Positions 53,318 to 61,194 of a stretch of 64,000 bases of DNA are shown piece after piece. The notes below the pieces were generated by a model that did no database searches, was not told the DNA's origin, and was given only the letters and a program-made list of their open reading frames with translations. A program made the position numbers and the translations under genes. The stretch's first letter is position 1; the number at the start of each line of letters is the position of its first letter. Origin of the DNA: Kiritimatiellia bacterium. Lineage in GTDB: Bacteria; Verrucomicrobiota; Kiritimatiellia; RFP12; UBA1067. The stretch spans positions 62,001 to 126,000 of the forward strand of contig JAFRDO010000027.1 of NCBI GenBank assembly GCA_017403825.1, written 5' to 3'.

Positions 53318-55399
53318 TCAGAACAATCCACCTCTGGATTCACCTTCGGCATCGTTCCACCAGTTTGGCTTCGCAGACGATATCCTTGCGATTGGCTTGG
53401 TTGTCATCTGCAAGCCCCGTGCAGACGCTCGTCGCACGGTGGCTTCCGCAGGGTCAAAGAACGCCTGGTGTACGCGTTGCCCCTTTGCTGGCTTGAACTT
53501 GACATACAGTCGCTCTGGCGTATCTTCCTGAAAGAGCAGAATTTTTGATTTCGGCGGCGCAAGGCGATACTCTTTGTTCTGGATCATCCCTCCGAAAGTA
53601 AACCTTTTCACGTAGGAATGACCGTACTGGGGTTCTTCGTATACGCAGGTGAATACCTTGTCCTTGTCGAGCATGAACACCCTGTCGAAATCGGCGTCCA
53701 CGAACAACTTGTTCGGTGGTGGCATCATCCTGTATCGCCCGTCCTTCCACAGGAAAAGTAACTTGTCGAGACCTGAACACTTGAATAGTTCTTCACCGCC
53801 TTTCAGGGCACATCCAATCAAGCGGTTCTCCCGGTCGTAGCGAACAGACACGTCGGAAGACGTTATGGCTCTGATGTCCGTCTTCGCAAAAGCCCCGTCC
53901 GCGACAACTGTCCGGCGCGGGTATTTCTTGGCATATTCCCTGAGCAATCCTTTCAGATACGCTATGACGTATGTCACAAGCCCCTTGAGATTCTTGCGCA
54001 CCTCGTCTTCCTTTGCCGCGATCTCATCAAGCTCATGCTGGTTCTTGCGTATGTCGAAGCGCGAGATTCTGCGTATCTTCACCTCAAGCAGCCGTTTGAC
54101 GTCTTCTGACGTTATTGCCTTGCGCCGAATCTTGTGTAAGTACGGTTTGAAGCCGTCTATCACGGCCTTCTCGACGGCCTCTTCCGTCTCTTCCTCCTCA
54201 ATGCGCTTGTAGATGCGCTCTTCGACGAATATCTGGTCGAGCGTCTTGGCGTGATACGCCTCGTCCAGCTCACCCAACCGAATCTCGAACTCCCGCTTTG
54301 TCAACGCGACGAGCCGCTCGACATTCTCCTTTAGCATCTTCGAGACGCGCATCACGACAGGGCGACCGCCTTTCAGCACGACAGGACGCGAAACGAGACT
54401 CTTCTGGCACGTTGTAAATGCATAAAGAGCCTCAACCACCTTGTCAGGATCGGCTCCTGGCGAAAGCATCAAGACAATCTCGACGTCCTGCGACGTGAGG
54501 TTCTGTATTCCCTTGATCTGAAGATGTTTCTTTTCGACAGCCTGACGTATGCTTTCAATGATAGAGTCCGTCGTTTCACCCCAGGGCAGTTGGCGGAGGA
54601 CAAGCCGGTTCTTCCCGTCCTTGTCGATCACGGCGCGAACCTTCACGCGCCCAAGTCCGTCATCGTACTCCGTGGCATCCATGACGCCGCCAAGCTGGAA
54701 GTCAGGCACGAGACTGACGCGCTTCTTGCGCAGAATGTCGATCTCCGCCTGCAGGAGTTCGGGAAAGTTGTGCGGCAGAACCGATGTGGACAACCCCACG
54801 GCCACGCCCTCTGCTCCCATCATCAGCAGAAGCGGCAACTTGGACGGCAGAAAGACAGGCTCCTTGCAGACTCCATCATAGCTCGGCACGTAGTCGGTCG
54901 TTTTCGGATTGAATATCTGCTCCTTGGCCAACTTGGTCAGACGGCATTCCAGATAGCGCGGCGCGGCCGCCTGTGCGCCGGTGTAGAGGTTGCCGAAATT
55001 TCCCTGCCCCTCGATCAGATAGCCCATCCCCTTGCCCCAGAGCCTGTTGGCGAGAACAACGAGCGACGGCCCGATTGACGCGTCGCCGTGCGGATGGTAG
55101 CAGCTCACGCGCCCGATTACGCGCGGCAGCTTCATGAGACTTCCGTTATCGATCTCGCGCATCGCGTGCAGGATTCGCCTCTGGACGGGCTTTAGACCGT
55201 CCTCGATGGCCGGTATCGCCCGCGATCCAATAACGTATCGCGCATACTGCATGAAGTTCTGGTCGAGCTGCTCCGTCAACGGGCCAGCCCCGGTCAGTCC
55301 GCCATGCGTTCCCGCTTCCATGTCGGGCTGTCCAGTCGGCACGTCGGCGAATAGGTCGGGGGCGTCAAAGAGGCTTGGTGGTTCCTTATTCAAAGTCAT
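53318..55399 (-). CDS. parC: Type IIA topoisomerase subunit A (topoisomerase IV ParC-like)
   Basis: The start at 55399 (MTLNKEPPSLFDAPDLF) overlaps the subunit B stop by 14 bases. The breakage-reunion domain is intact: YVIGSRAIPAIEDGLKPVQR, YHPHGDASIG, GQGNFGN, and the DNA-attacking tyrosine at about residue 149 in AAAPRYLECRL. A coiled-coil region (about 370-470) and a short C-terminal beta-pinwheel (about 510-690) follow. At 693 residues it is shorter than GyrA and closer to ParC; no GyrA box is seen. Together with the B subunit it would decatenate chromosomes. It may be the housekeeping enzyme despite the retron upstream. Confidence 0.85.
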   Translation of the reverse strand: MTLNKEPPSLFDAPDLFADVPTGQPDMEAGTHGGLTGAGPLTEQLDQNFMQYARYVIGSRAIPAIEDGLKPVQRRILHAMREIDNGSLMKLPRVIGRVSCYHPHGDASIGPSLVVLANRLWGKGMGYLIEGQGNFGNLYTGAQAAAPRYLECRLTKLAKEQIFNPKTTDYVPSYDGVCKEPVFLPSKLPLLLMMGAEGVAVGLSTSVLPHNFPELLQAEIDILRKKRVSLVPDFQLGGVMDATEYDDGLGRVKVRAVIDKDGKNRLVLRQLPWGETTDSIIESIRQAVEKKHLQIKGIQNLTSQDVEIVLMLSPGADPDKVVEALYAFTTCQKSLVSRPVVLKGGRPVVMRVSKMLKENVERLVALTKREFEIRLGELDEAYHAKTLDQIFVEERIYKRIEEEETEEAVEKAVIDGFKPYLHKIRRKAITSEDVKRLLEVKIRRISRFDIRKNQHELDEIAAKEDEVRKNLKGLVTYVIAYLKGLLREYAKKYPRRTVVADGAFAKTDIRAITSSDVSVRYDRENRLIGCALKGGEELFKCSGLDKLLFLWKDGRYRMMPPPNKLFVDADFDRVFMLDKDKVFTCVYEEPQYGHSYVKRFTFGGMIQNKEYRLAPPKSKILLFQEDTPERLYVKFKPAKGQRVHQAFFDPAEATVRRASARGLQMTTKPIARISSAKPNWWNDAEGESRGGLF

Positions 55400-57242
55400 T
55401 CTCCGTGCAGACAATGTTGTTCATGATGTAGTCGCGCCTTTCAGGGGTGTTATCACCCATGTAGAACGCGAGCGACTTGTCGGGATTCCTGTCCTGTGTG
55501 CAGATGACCGGTTGCAGGCGGATGTCCTTGCCGATGAACGCGGTGAAATCCTCCGGCTGTATCTCTCCGAGTCCCTTGAAGCGCGTAAGCTCGGCACCCG
55601 CGCCCAAGCGGGCAAGCGCGGCATCGCGCTCTGCATCCGAATAGCAATAGACAATCTCCTTGTCCTTCCCCTTGTCCTTGCGGACTCGATAGAGCGGTGT
55701 TTCGAGGATGTACACGCGCCCGTCGGCGACAATTTCCCGGAAGAACCGCATGAAGAACGTGATCAGCAGGTTCCGAATGTGCAGGCCGTCCACGTCGGCA
55801 TCCGTTGCGAACACGATCTTCCCGTACCGCAAATGGGCAAGATCGTCCTGAATGCCCAAGGCGCGAACCATGTTGTACAGTTCCGCGTTATCGACAATCG
55901 CATTCCGCCCTGCCCCCGTCATGTTCTTGACCTTGCCGCGCAGCGGATAGACGGCCTGGTAGCGGGCGTCGCGCGCACGGCTCACCGTGCCGCCTGCGGA
56001 ATCGCCTTCGGTCAGGAATAGCATCGTTTCCTCGCCCCATCCCCTTTTGTCGCCCTTCCGGTCGAGACGCAGGTGTTCGCGGCAGTCCTCCAGCTTGCGG
56101 ATGTTCAGCGCGGAAGCGGCGGACAGCTTTTTCGCCTTTTTCTTGATCTCGCTCATCTGGCCGTGCAGCTTGGCCGTCTCCTCCACCTTCGCCAGCAGTT
56201 TCGCCGTCTCATCCGGCGCACGGTGCAATGCGGCGAGAATCTCTTTCTTCCACTCCTGAACCCATCCGCTCCGCTTGTCCTGTTCGGCGAGCTTCACCTT
56301 CGTCTGCCCGATGAAGTGCGGATCGTTCATTCGGATTGCGATGCAGGCGAATATCCCCTCGCGCACGTCATCGCCGTCAAACTTCTTCCTGGGATCGTAG
56401 TCGTTCAGAGCCTTGGTCAAGGCCTCCTTGAACGCCGTGAGATGCGTTCCGCCGTCGGTCGTGTACTGCCCGTTGACAAATGTGTGGTACTCGTCGCTGT
56501 ACTGCGCAGTATGCGTGAAGAGAATCTCGAGCATCTTGCCCTTGATGTGGAACGGACGGTACAGCACGGCGGACTTCAGCTCGTCCTTCATTAAGTTCTC
56601 AAATCCTCCAGGCTGGACGATTTCCTGCCCGTTCAGGACGAACTTAAGCCCCGGATTGACGTAAGCGTACATTCGGATGCGGCGGACGACATGTTCCTCC
56701 CTAACCGTGAAGCGTGGCAGAAGAGACGTATCGGGACGCCATGCGATTCGCGTCCCGTCATGTTCTCCAACAGCACACTTTCCCCTCCGTTTCGAGACGA
56801 GAATGCCTTTCTCGAACACAACCTCTTCGCATTGCCCGCCGCGAACAGTACGCGCCTCAAAATGTTCAGAAAGCGCATTCACGGCCTTCGACCCGACGCC
56901 GTTCATGCCTGCGGAGAACTGGAACGCGCGCTTCTTGTACTTTGCGCTCGTGTTCATGGTGCCGACACAATCCGCCAGCGTGCCGATGGGGACGCCGCGC
57001 CCGTAGTCCTGAACGCTCATCGCACCCGTCTTGTAATCGACTGTCACGTCAACCTGACGCCCAGCACCCATGATGAACTCGTCCACGGCGTTGTCCACGA
57101 TTTCCTTCAACAGCACATAGACGCAGTCGTGGTAACCGGAACCGTCGCCGATTTCACCAATGTACATCCCGGGACGCAATCGCAGCTGTTCCAGCCACGA
57201 AAGCGTCACGACATCGCTCTTGTCGTACTTCACGCTCGCCAT
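55386..57242 (-). CDS. parE: Type IIA topoisomerase subunit B (topoisomerase IV ParE-like)
   Basis: The ATG at 57242 shares one base with the RT stop (TGATG). The GHKL ATPase is complete: RPGMYIGEIGDG, EIVDNAVDEF, DYGRGVPIG, AGMNGVGSKAVNALS. A transducer domain follows, then the TOPRIM domain with LTEGDSAGG, FATDADVDGLHIRNLL and RFKGLGEI. Length 618 fits ParE. All catalytic residues appear normal. It supplies ATP turnover for DNA strand passage with the downstream A subunit. Its tight coupling to a retron reverse transcriptase is the odd feature. Confidence 0.88.
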   Translation of the reverse strand: MASVKYDKSDVVTLSWLEQLRLRPGMYIGEIGDGSGYHDCVYVLLKEIVDNAVDEFIMGAGRQVDVTVDYKTGAMSVQDYGRGVPIGTLADCVGTMNTSAKYKKRAFQFSAGMNGVGSKAVNALSEHFEARTVRGGQCEEVVFEKGILVSKRRGKCAVGEHDGTRIAWRPDTSLLPRFTVREEHVVRRIRMYAYVNPGLKFVLNGQEIVQPGGFENLMKDELKSAVLYRPFHIKGKMLEILFTHTAQYSDEYHTFVNGQYTTDGGTHLTAFKEALTKALNDYDPRKKFDGDDVREGIFACIAIRMNDPHFIGQTKVKLAEQDKRSGWVQEWKKEILAALHRAPDETAKLLAKVEETAKLHGQMSEIKKKAKKLSAASALNIRKLEDCREHLRLDRKGDKRGWGEETMLFLTEGDSAGGTVSRARDARYQAVYPLRGKVKNMTGAGRNAIVDNAELYNMVRALGIQDDLAHLRYGKIVFATDADVDGLHIRNLLITFFMRFFREIVADGRVYILETPLYRVRKDKGKDKEIVYCYSDAERDAALARLGAGAELTRFKGLGEIQPEDFTAFIGKDIRLQPVICTQDRNPDKSLAFYMGDNTPERRDYIMNNIVCTENDFE

Positions 57243-58171
57243 CAAGCGCACTCCTTGATTCTGACCTTCAGCTCCTCCGCGTATTGACGGAATTCAAAGT
57301 TGTCCGGATCGACGTAGTTCACAAACATCACGGAGCCCAACAACGAACGCAATGCTTCCAAAGTCACAGGTTCGTAGCCGACAACCCCATGTCGGCGAAG
57401 ATAGTACATTTTCTTGCGCAGTTCCCTGCGGATGTGACGAGGCACGGAAGGCTTTTCGTTTACAACCACGCCTGTCACCTCCTGGCGGGCGTTTTGGCGA
57501 AGAATGCGCAACTTCCTGTAGTTTATGCGCAGTCCAATTTCCTTCAGCATTACTCTGCACGACGCAATCAGAGATTCCGCACAATGCCTATCAATATTTC
57601 CTGAGATGGTGATGTCGTCGGCATATCTGGTAACGGCAAGATTCTCCTGTCTGCAAAGGAGTGACAATCGGTCGTCAAAGGTACGCATCGCAAGATTCGC
57701 AAGATGAGGACTTGTAGGGGCGCCTTGCGGCAAATGCCCGTTCAGTGTACACAGTTTTGCGAGCAAAACGGCGGAGGCGCGCGGGAAATCAAGTTCCCTT
57801 AGAACGCGAACGATTCTGTGCAACCGTAGCGACGGAAAGAAGTCCTTGAGATCGAGCGCCAGCACAACCGGATTGCCAACGTGCTGGACGACATTGTCCA
57901 TCAACCCCACGCCAGGCTCGAAAGCCGTTGCTATTTCCCCTACCGACTGTGGAAGGAGATTGTCGAGAATCATCCTTTGGATGTGTTTTAGGTAAGAATC
58001 AGGTGCCTCGATCGTCCGAAACTTCCCGTTCTTCTTCGGGATCTTCGTTATGCGATAGTGCTTGCCGACGTTGTTGGAAAGATAGTATAGAAACTTGGGC
58101 GACACCTGAAGAACATCAGCAATTGCTTCGACTGTCGCAATTGAAAGGCTACCATCAGGAAATCTGACCAT
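57242..58171 (-). CDS. Retron-type reverse transcriptase
   Basis: The start at 58171 (MVRFPDGSLSIATVEAIADV) follows GGAGG seven bases upstream; an in-frame upstream codon at 58228 would run into the ncRNA. The 309-residue RT has motif A LALDLKDFFPSL (~105-115), LPQGAPTSPHLAN (147-159), and YADD at 183-186 within RYADDITISG. It also has the two retron-specific regions: X as NVVQH (93-97, compare NAxxH) and Y as VTG (232-234). It would make msDNA from the RNA encoded just upstream at 58201-58486. It lies downstream of a sigma-54 promoter and is translationally coupled to the topoisomerase B subunit. Confidence 0.9.
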   Translation of the reverse strand: MVRFPDGSLSIATVEAIADVLQVSPKFLYYLSNNVGKHYRITKIPKKNGKFRTIEAPDSYLKHIQRMILDNLLPQSVGEIATAFEPGVGLMDNVVQHVGNPVVLALDLKDFFPSLRLHRIVRVLRELDFPRASAVLLAKLCTLNGHLPQGAPTSPHLANLAMRTFDDRLSLLCRQENLAVTRYADDITISGNIDRHCAESLIASCRVMLKEIGLRINYRKLRILRQNARQEVTGVVVNEKPSVPRHIRRELRKKMYYLRRHGVVGYEPVTLEALRSLLGSVMFVNYVDPDNFEFRQYAEELKVRIKECA

Positions 58172-58200
58172 TACACTTCCTCCCACGAAGAAAAGAGAAA

Positions 58201-58486
58201 AGGCGCAAGACAGCAGAGGACCACCCACGAATGTTCAAACGGGAGCAAGTGTTTGGCAGGAATCTCGCGAGGATAGACGCATCCCCCGGAAGGTGCGGTA
58301 GGACTATCGCCCACGAAGTGGGCAAACGTCCACCGCGACGACGCGGGTGCGTATAGACCGCGATAGTCCGTCGCCAAACACGCTGCGTAGTTTGAAAATC
58401 GGCAGATGCCGGGCGAGGACGGCGACTCGCCGCCACTGCAATTCCACTCGGAACTGACAAGATTCTGGTCATACTGCCTTGCGCCT
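58201..58486 (-). ncRNA. Predicted retron msr-msd RNA
   Basis: Bounded by a 13-base inverted repeat: a1 AGGCGCAAGGCAG (58474-58486) and a2 CTGTCTTGCGCCT (58201-58213), one G-T pair. Nested inside are stems of 7 (58390-58396 with 58234-58240), 9 (58373-58381 with 58249-58257) and 10 bases (58360-58369 with 58301-58310), then small hairpins (CCGCG-ACGA-CGCGG, GCCCAC-GAA-GTGGGC on the plus strand). The nested set is the expected long msd stem. The msr part (58400-58470) has CGGCA-TC-TGCCG. It ends 29 bases before the RT ATG, and the sigma-54 transcript should start ~12 bases before a1. Confidence 0.8.
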
Positions 58487-58508
58487 CAAATTTCATCGCC
58501 ATACCAAT

Positions 58509-58605
58509 AGCAATCTCCGTGCCAACAACGAGAAAGCTGGGAAACACATGGTTTCCCAGCCGTTTGCCATTCAGGATTTTATCAGGCGGTCAGATTGTGA
58601 GCGTT
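58509..58605 (-). promoter_or_regulatory. Sigma-54 promoter with conserved upstream enhancer, copy A
   Basis: TGGCACG-GAGA-TTGCT on the minus strand (58509-58524) is a perfect -24/-12 element. Upstream is an inverted repeat with 10-base arms GCTGGGAAAC/GTTTCCCAGC and a five-base loop (58536-58560), then ATCTGACCGCCTGATAAAAT (near 58577-58596). It drives the retron RNA, RT and topoisomerase run. Confidence 0.82.
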
Positions 58606-58722
58606 CACACCACAGGATCGGTGCAATGTTCTCGCCGCCCGCTCGGCCTCTTGTGACCTTGCTTCGCAAGGCTCCTCGCTACGCTCGCCGGGCAACCCGA
58701 CGCCTATGGCGCGAGCAAATTT
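58606..58722. repeat. 117-bp dispersed palindromic repeat, copy 2
   Basis: Ungapped match to 40243-40359 with about seven differences. It contains CCTTGC-TTC-GCAAGG and related hairpins. It lies 3' of the sigma-54 activator gene, between it and the enhancer of the retron operon. Confidence 0.8.
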
Positions 58723-58770
58723 CACGAGCTTTTGGATTGCCGCTGTGATCGCGACAAAAGTTGCCCCCCC

Positions 58771-60285
58771 CTACAGATACTTCCTCACTGTGTTGCGGCT
58801 GATGTCAAGCGCTTCAGCGGCACGGGAGAGGTTCTGGCCGTACTTCTCGTACACCCTCCGAACGTGGAGGCGGACCGCATCTTCAAGCCTGTCGGGGATT
58901 CGCCCGGACTTCACCTCCAGGTCGGTTGAAAGCCCTGCGTTCATTTCCTTGTGCTCGCGCATGACAAGCTCGAAATCATCCTCCTCCAACGCCGTCGCAC
59001 GGTCGAGAATGTTGATGAGTTCGCGCACGTTGCCGGGATAGTCGTAATCCATCAGCGCGGCGATCTGCTCCTTCTGCAGCACATGGTTGTTGTGGAACTT
59101 GCGCCACCAGGCGTTGGCTATGACGGGAATGTCTTCCTTGTGCTCACGCAGGGACGGCGTTCTCAACTGCACGACGTTCAGCCGCTGATACAGTTCTTCG
59201 CGGAACCTGCCCTCCTTGACGAGCGCTGGAAGATCGCGGTTCGTGGCCGTGACGAGCCGCACGTCGCACCGCAGCTCTTCCTTGCCGCCAACGCGCATGA
59301 ACCGTCCGCCTTCGAGAACGCGCAGCAAAAGCGCCTGGACGTCGACCGGCATCTCCCCGATCTCGTCAAGGAAGAGCGTCCCGCCGTCCGCAAGGAGGAA
59401 AAGCCCGTCAGTCCGCTCGATGGCATTCGTAAACGCGCCTTTCTCGTGCCCGAAGAACCTGTCCTCCAGAAGGTCTTTCGTCACGCTGGCGCAGTTGAAC
59501 GAGATGAAAGGCATCTTGCATCTCGGGCTCTTCGTATGGATCTGCTGGGCGACCGTCTCCTTGCCGGTGCCGCTCTCGCCGAGAATGAGGACGCGCGCGT
59601 GCTCGTGCGCCGCCACGCGGTTGATGCGCTCCTGCAGCAGCGTCATAACGCGGCTCTTGCCGCGAAGCTCGCGTCCGCCATAACGGTCATAATGCTCGAC
59701 GGCGGCCTTGACGGACGGCTCCCACGCGCAGGGCTTCACTCCGTTCGCGAGATACCGGGCTGTCGTCGCATAGAGCAATTCGTCCTGGTAGTTGCGGTAA
59801 TAGAACTGCGCCGCGTCAATCAGCTCAAAATAGGCTCGTACATCCGCCGAGACGCGCTTCGGCTCCTTGAGGAAAGGCTTGAACTGCTCGACGTCCACGC
59901 CGAACGACTGCCCGACAGCCTCAAGGAGCGAAGCGTCAAAGACGCGCGCCTCCACAATCCCCTTCAGCAACTCGGAGACATCATCCGGCATCTCAAGCAC
60001 GCTGATCCATGTCACCGACACCTTCTTCGCCTTCAGCTTTGCCAGGGCGGCCGAAAGCGCATTCGGATCGCCGTCCAGCGCCAACCCCAGCATGTAGATG
60101 TGCGACCATCTCGGCGCTCCGCGTTCCGCGGCGATTTCCGAAAGCAGTTCCGGAAGACGCCTCCGGCTCACGCCGCACACGTCCGCCCTGCCGCCAAGCG
60201 CCTTGAGCGCCGCCGCCGCCGAGGCCACGTATTCCGCATATCCCCAGCCCGTCAGAATCAGGTTCGCGTTCTTGTCCACTTCCAA
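58771..60285 (-). CDS. Sigma-54-dependent transcriptional activator, novel N-terminal domain
   Basis: The start at 60285 is TTG, chosen because AAGGGG lies about six bases upstream; a GTG two codons on is possible. Residues ~1-190 form an unassigned alpha/beta domain (LILTGWGYAEYVASAAAALK, WSHIYMLGLALDGDPNALSA, KKVSVTWISVLEMPDDVSEL). It is not a REC domain and not obviously the CARF domain of RtcR. The AAA+ domain has Walker A GESGTGKE, a GAFTNA loop where GAFTGA is usual, Walker B GGTLFLDEIGEM and arginine-finger region FREELYQRLNV. A Fis-type helix-turn-helix (LSRAAEALDISRNTVRKYL) ends the protein. It probably activates the three sigma-54 promoters in this window. Confidence 0.88.
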   Translation of the reverse strand: MEVDKNANLILTGWGYAEYVASAAAALKALGGRADVCGVSRRRLPELLSEIAAERGAPRWSHIYMLGLALDGDPNALSAALAKLKAKKVSVTWISVLEMPDDVSELLKGIVEARVFDASLLEAVGQSFGVDVEQFKPFLKEPKRVSADVRAYFELIDAAQFYYRNYQDELLYATTARYLANGVKPCAWEPSVKAAVEHYDRYGGRELRGKSRVMTLLQERINRVAAHEHARVLILGESGTGKETVAQQIHTKSPRCKMPFISFNCASVTKDLLEDRFFGHEKGAFTNAIERTDGLFLLADGGTLFLDEIGEMPVDVQALLLRVLEGGRFMRVGGKEELRCDVRLVTATNRDLPALVKEGRFREELYQRLNVVQLRTPSLREHKEDIPVIANAWWRKFHNNHVLQKEQIAALMDYDYPGNVRELINILDRATALEEDDFELVMREHKEMNAGLSTDLEVKSGRIPDRLEDAVRLHVRRVYEKYGQNLSRAAEALDISRNTVRKYL

Positions 60286-60435
60286 ACTATCCCCTTAAGA
60301 GCTTTCAACTGACACGTATTCTATCATATTTTGTTCGCCATTTCTTCCATCGTTGCCGACAGTTCCGCCGTCTTCATGTCTTTCCGCTTGACGGATGCCG
60401 CTGGCGCAACCTTGGATATCTCTTGGTTCCGTAAA

Positions 60436-61194
60436 TCACAACTTCCGTTCATTGCAAATCACTTCCCATGCGGCATTGATGCGGCTCATCGTTTCACACG
60501 CCTCGCATATCTGACGTTCCGAGCATCCTCTCGCCCGCAACATGTCGGGATGGTGGCGCTTAGCCGCCTCACGGTAGGCCCGGCGCAACACATCGTTTGT
60601 ATCGGAACTGCGGCAGCCGAGAAGATCGTATGCCTCCTGCAGCGGGGTTTTAGGCGGCGGCGGTTGCCTTCGCCGTTCGGATTTCTTCCCTTGCTCAGTA
60701 TTCCGCTTTTGTCGCGACGACCTGCGGCCCTTATGCGCCTCGCTGCGCGGATCGTCATCTGCGACTTCCCGGAAAGACGCGCAGCGCCTGCGATAGAAGA
60801 ACGTGAAATAGTTTGGCGGCAGTCCAAGTGGAACGCACAGATCACGCAGGGCATTCTTATGCGAGGGCCGGAGCACGCCCTTTGCGCAGGCAATGTCCCA
60901 GAGCAGTTCATATACAGCGAGACAATCTTCCGGCGCTGCCCACTTCTTCTCGAACTCGGCGGCGATGGTACGAAGCGGCGTCCGCCCGTTCTTCGAGGAA
61001 TTGAATACGGACACGCAAAACTTGCGTCGAGCCGCTGCGCGCGGGAAACGCGCAAATGCGCCCACCGCCGCATTCACTTCCCAGGCATCGACCTTACCAT
61101 CGACCTTTGCCATCCTCGCCAGGATGCCGAAGAGCCGGCGGAGGAACATGTCCTCACGATGCCTGATGCGCTTGCTTATGCTGTCGTTCTTCAC
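60436..61194 (-). CDS. TerB-like/DnaJ-domain (DjlA-type) cochaperone
   Basis: The GTG start overlaps the upstream stop as GTGA. Residues ~15-140 are a helical TerB-like domain (LRRLFGILARMAKVDGKVDA, AVYELLWDIACAKGVL). After a basic, proline-rich linker, the C-terminus is a J domain (AYDLLGCRSSDTNDVLRRAY, HHPDML with the HPD tripeptide). This is DjlA-like but has no N-terminal membrane anchor. It would stimulate DnaK ATPase for an unknown client. It is translationally coupled to the degenerate penicillin-binding protein. Confidence 0.8.
   Translation of the reverse strand: MKNDSISKRIRHREDMFLRRLFGILARMAKVDGKVDAWEVNAAVGAFARFPRAAARRKFCVSVFNSSKNGRTPLRTIAAEFEKKWAAPEDCLAVYELLWDIACAKGVLRPSHKNALRDLCVPLGLPPNYFTFFYRRRCASFREVADDDPRSEAHKGRRSSRQKRNTEQGKKSERRRQPPPPKTPLQEAYDLLGCRSSDTNDVLRRAYREAAKRHHPDMLRARGCSERQICEACETMSRINAAWEVICNERKL

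Noticed and set aside
53318..57242. Assignment of the topoisomerase pair to DNA gyrase
   Set aside because: Lengths fit ParE/ParC better, and the C-terminal pinwheel is short with no GyrA-box motif that I could see. Family phylogeny would be needed for certainty.
58951..60312. Long plus-strand open frame (453 codons) opposite the sigma-54 activator
   Set aside because: The minus strand carries every motif of a sigma-54 activator; the plus-strand translation is Arg/Leu-rich without domains.
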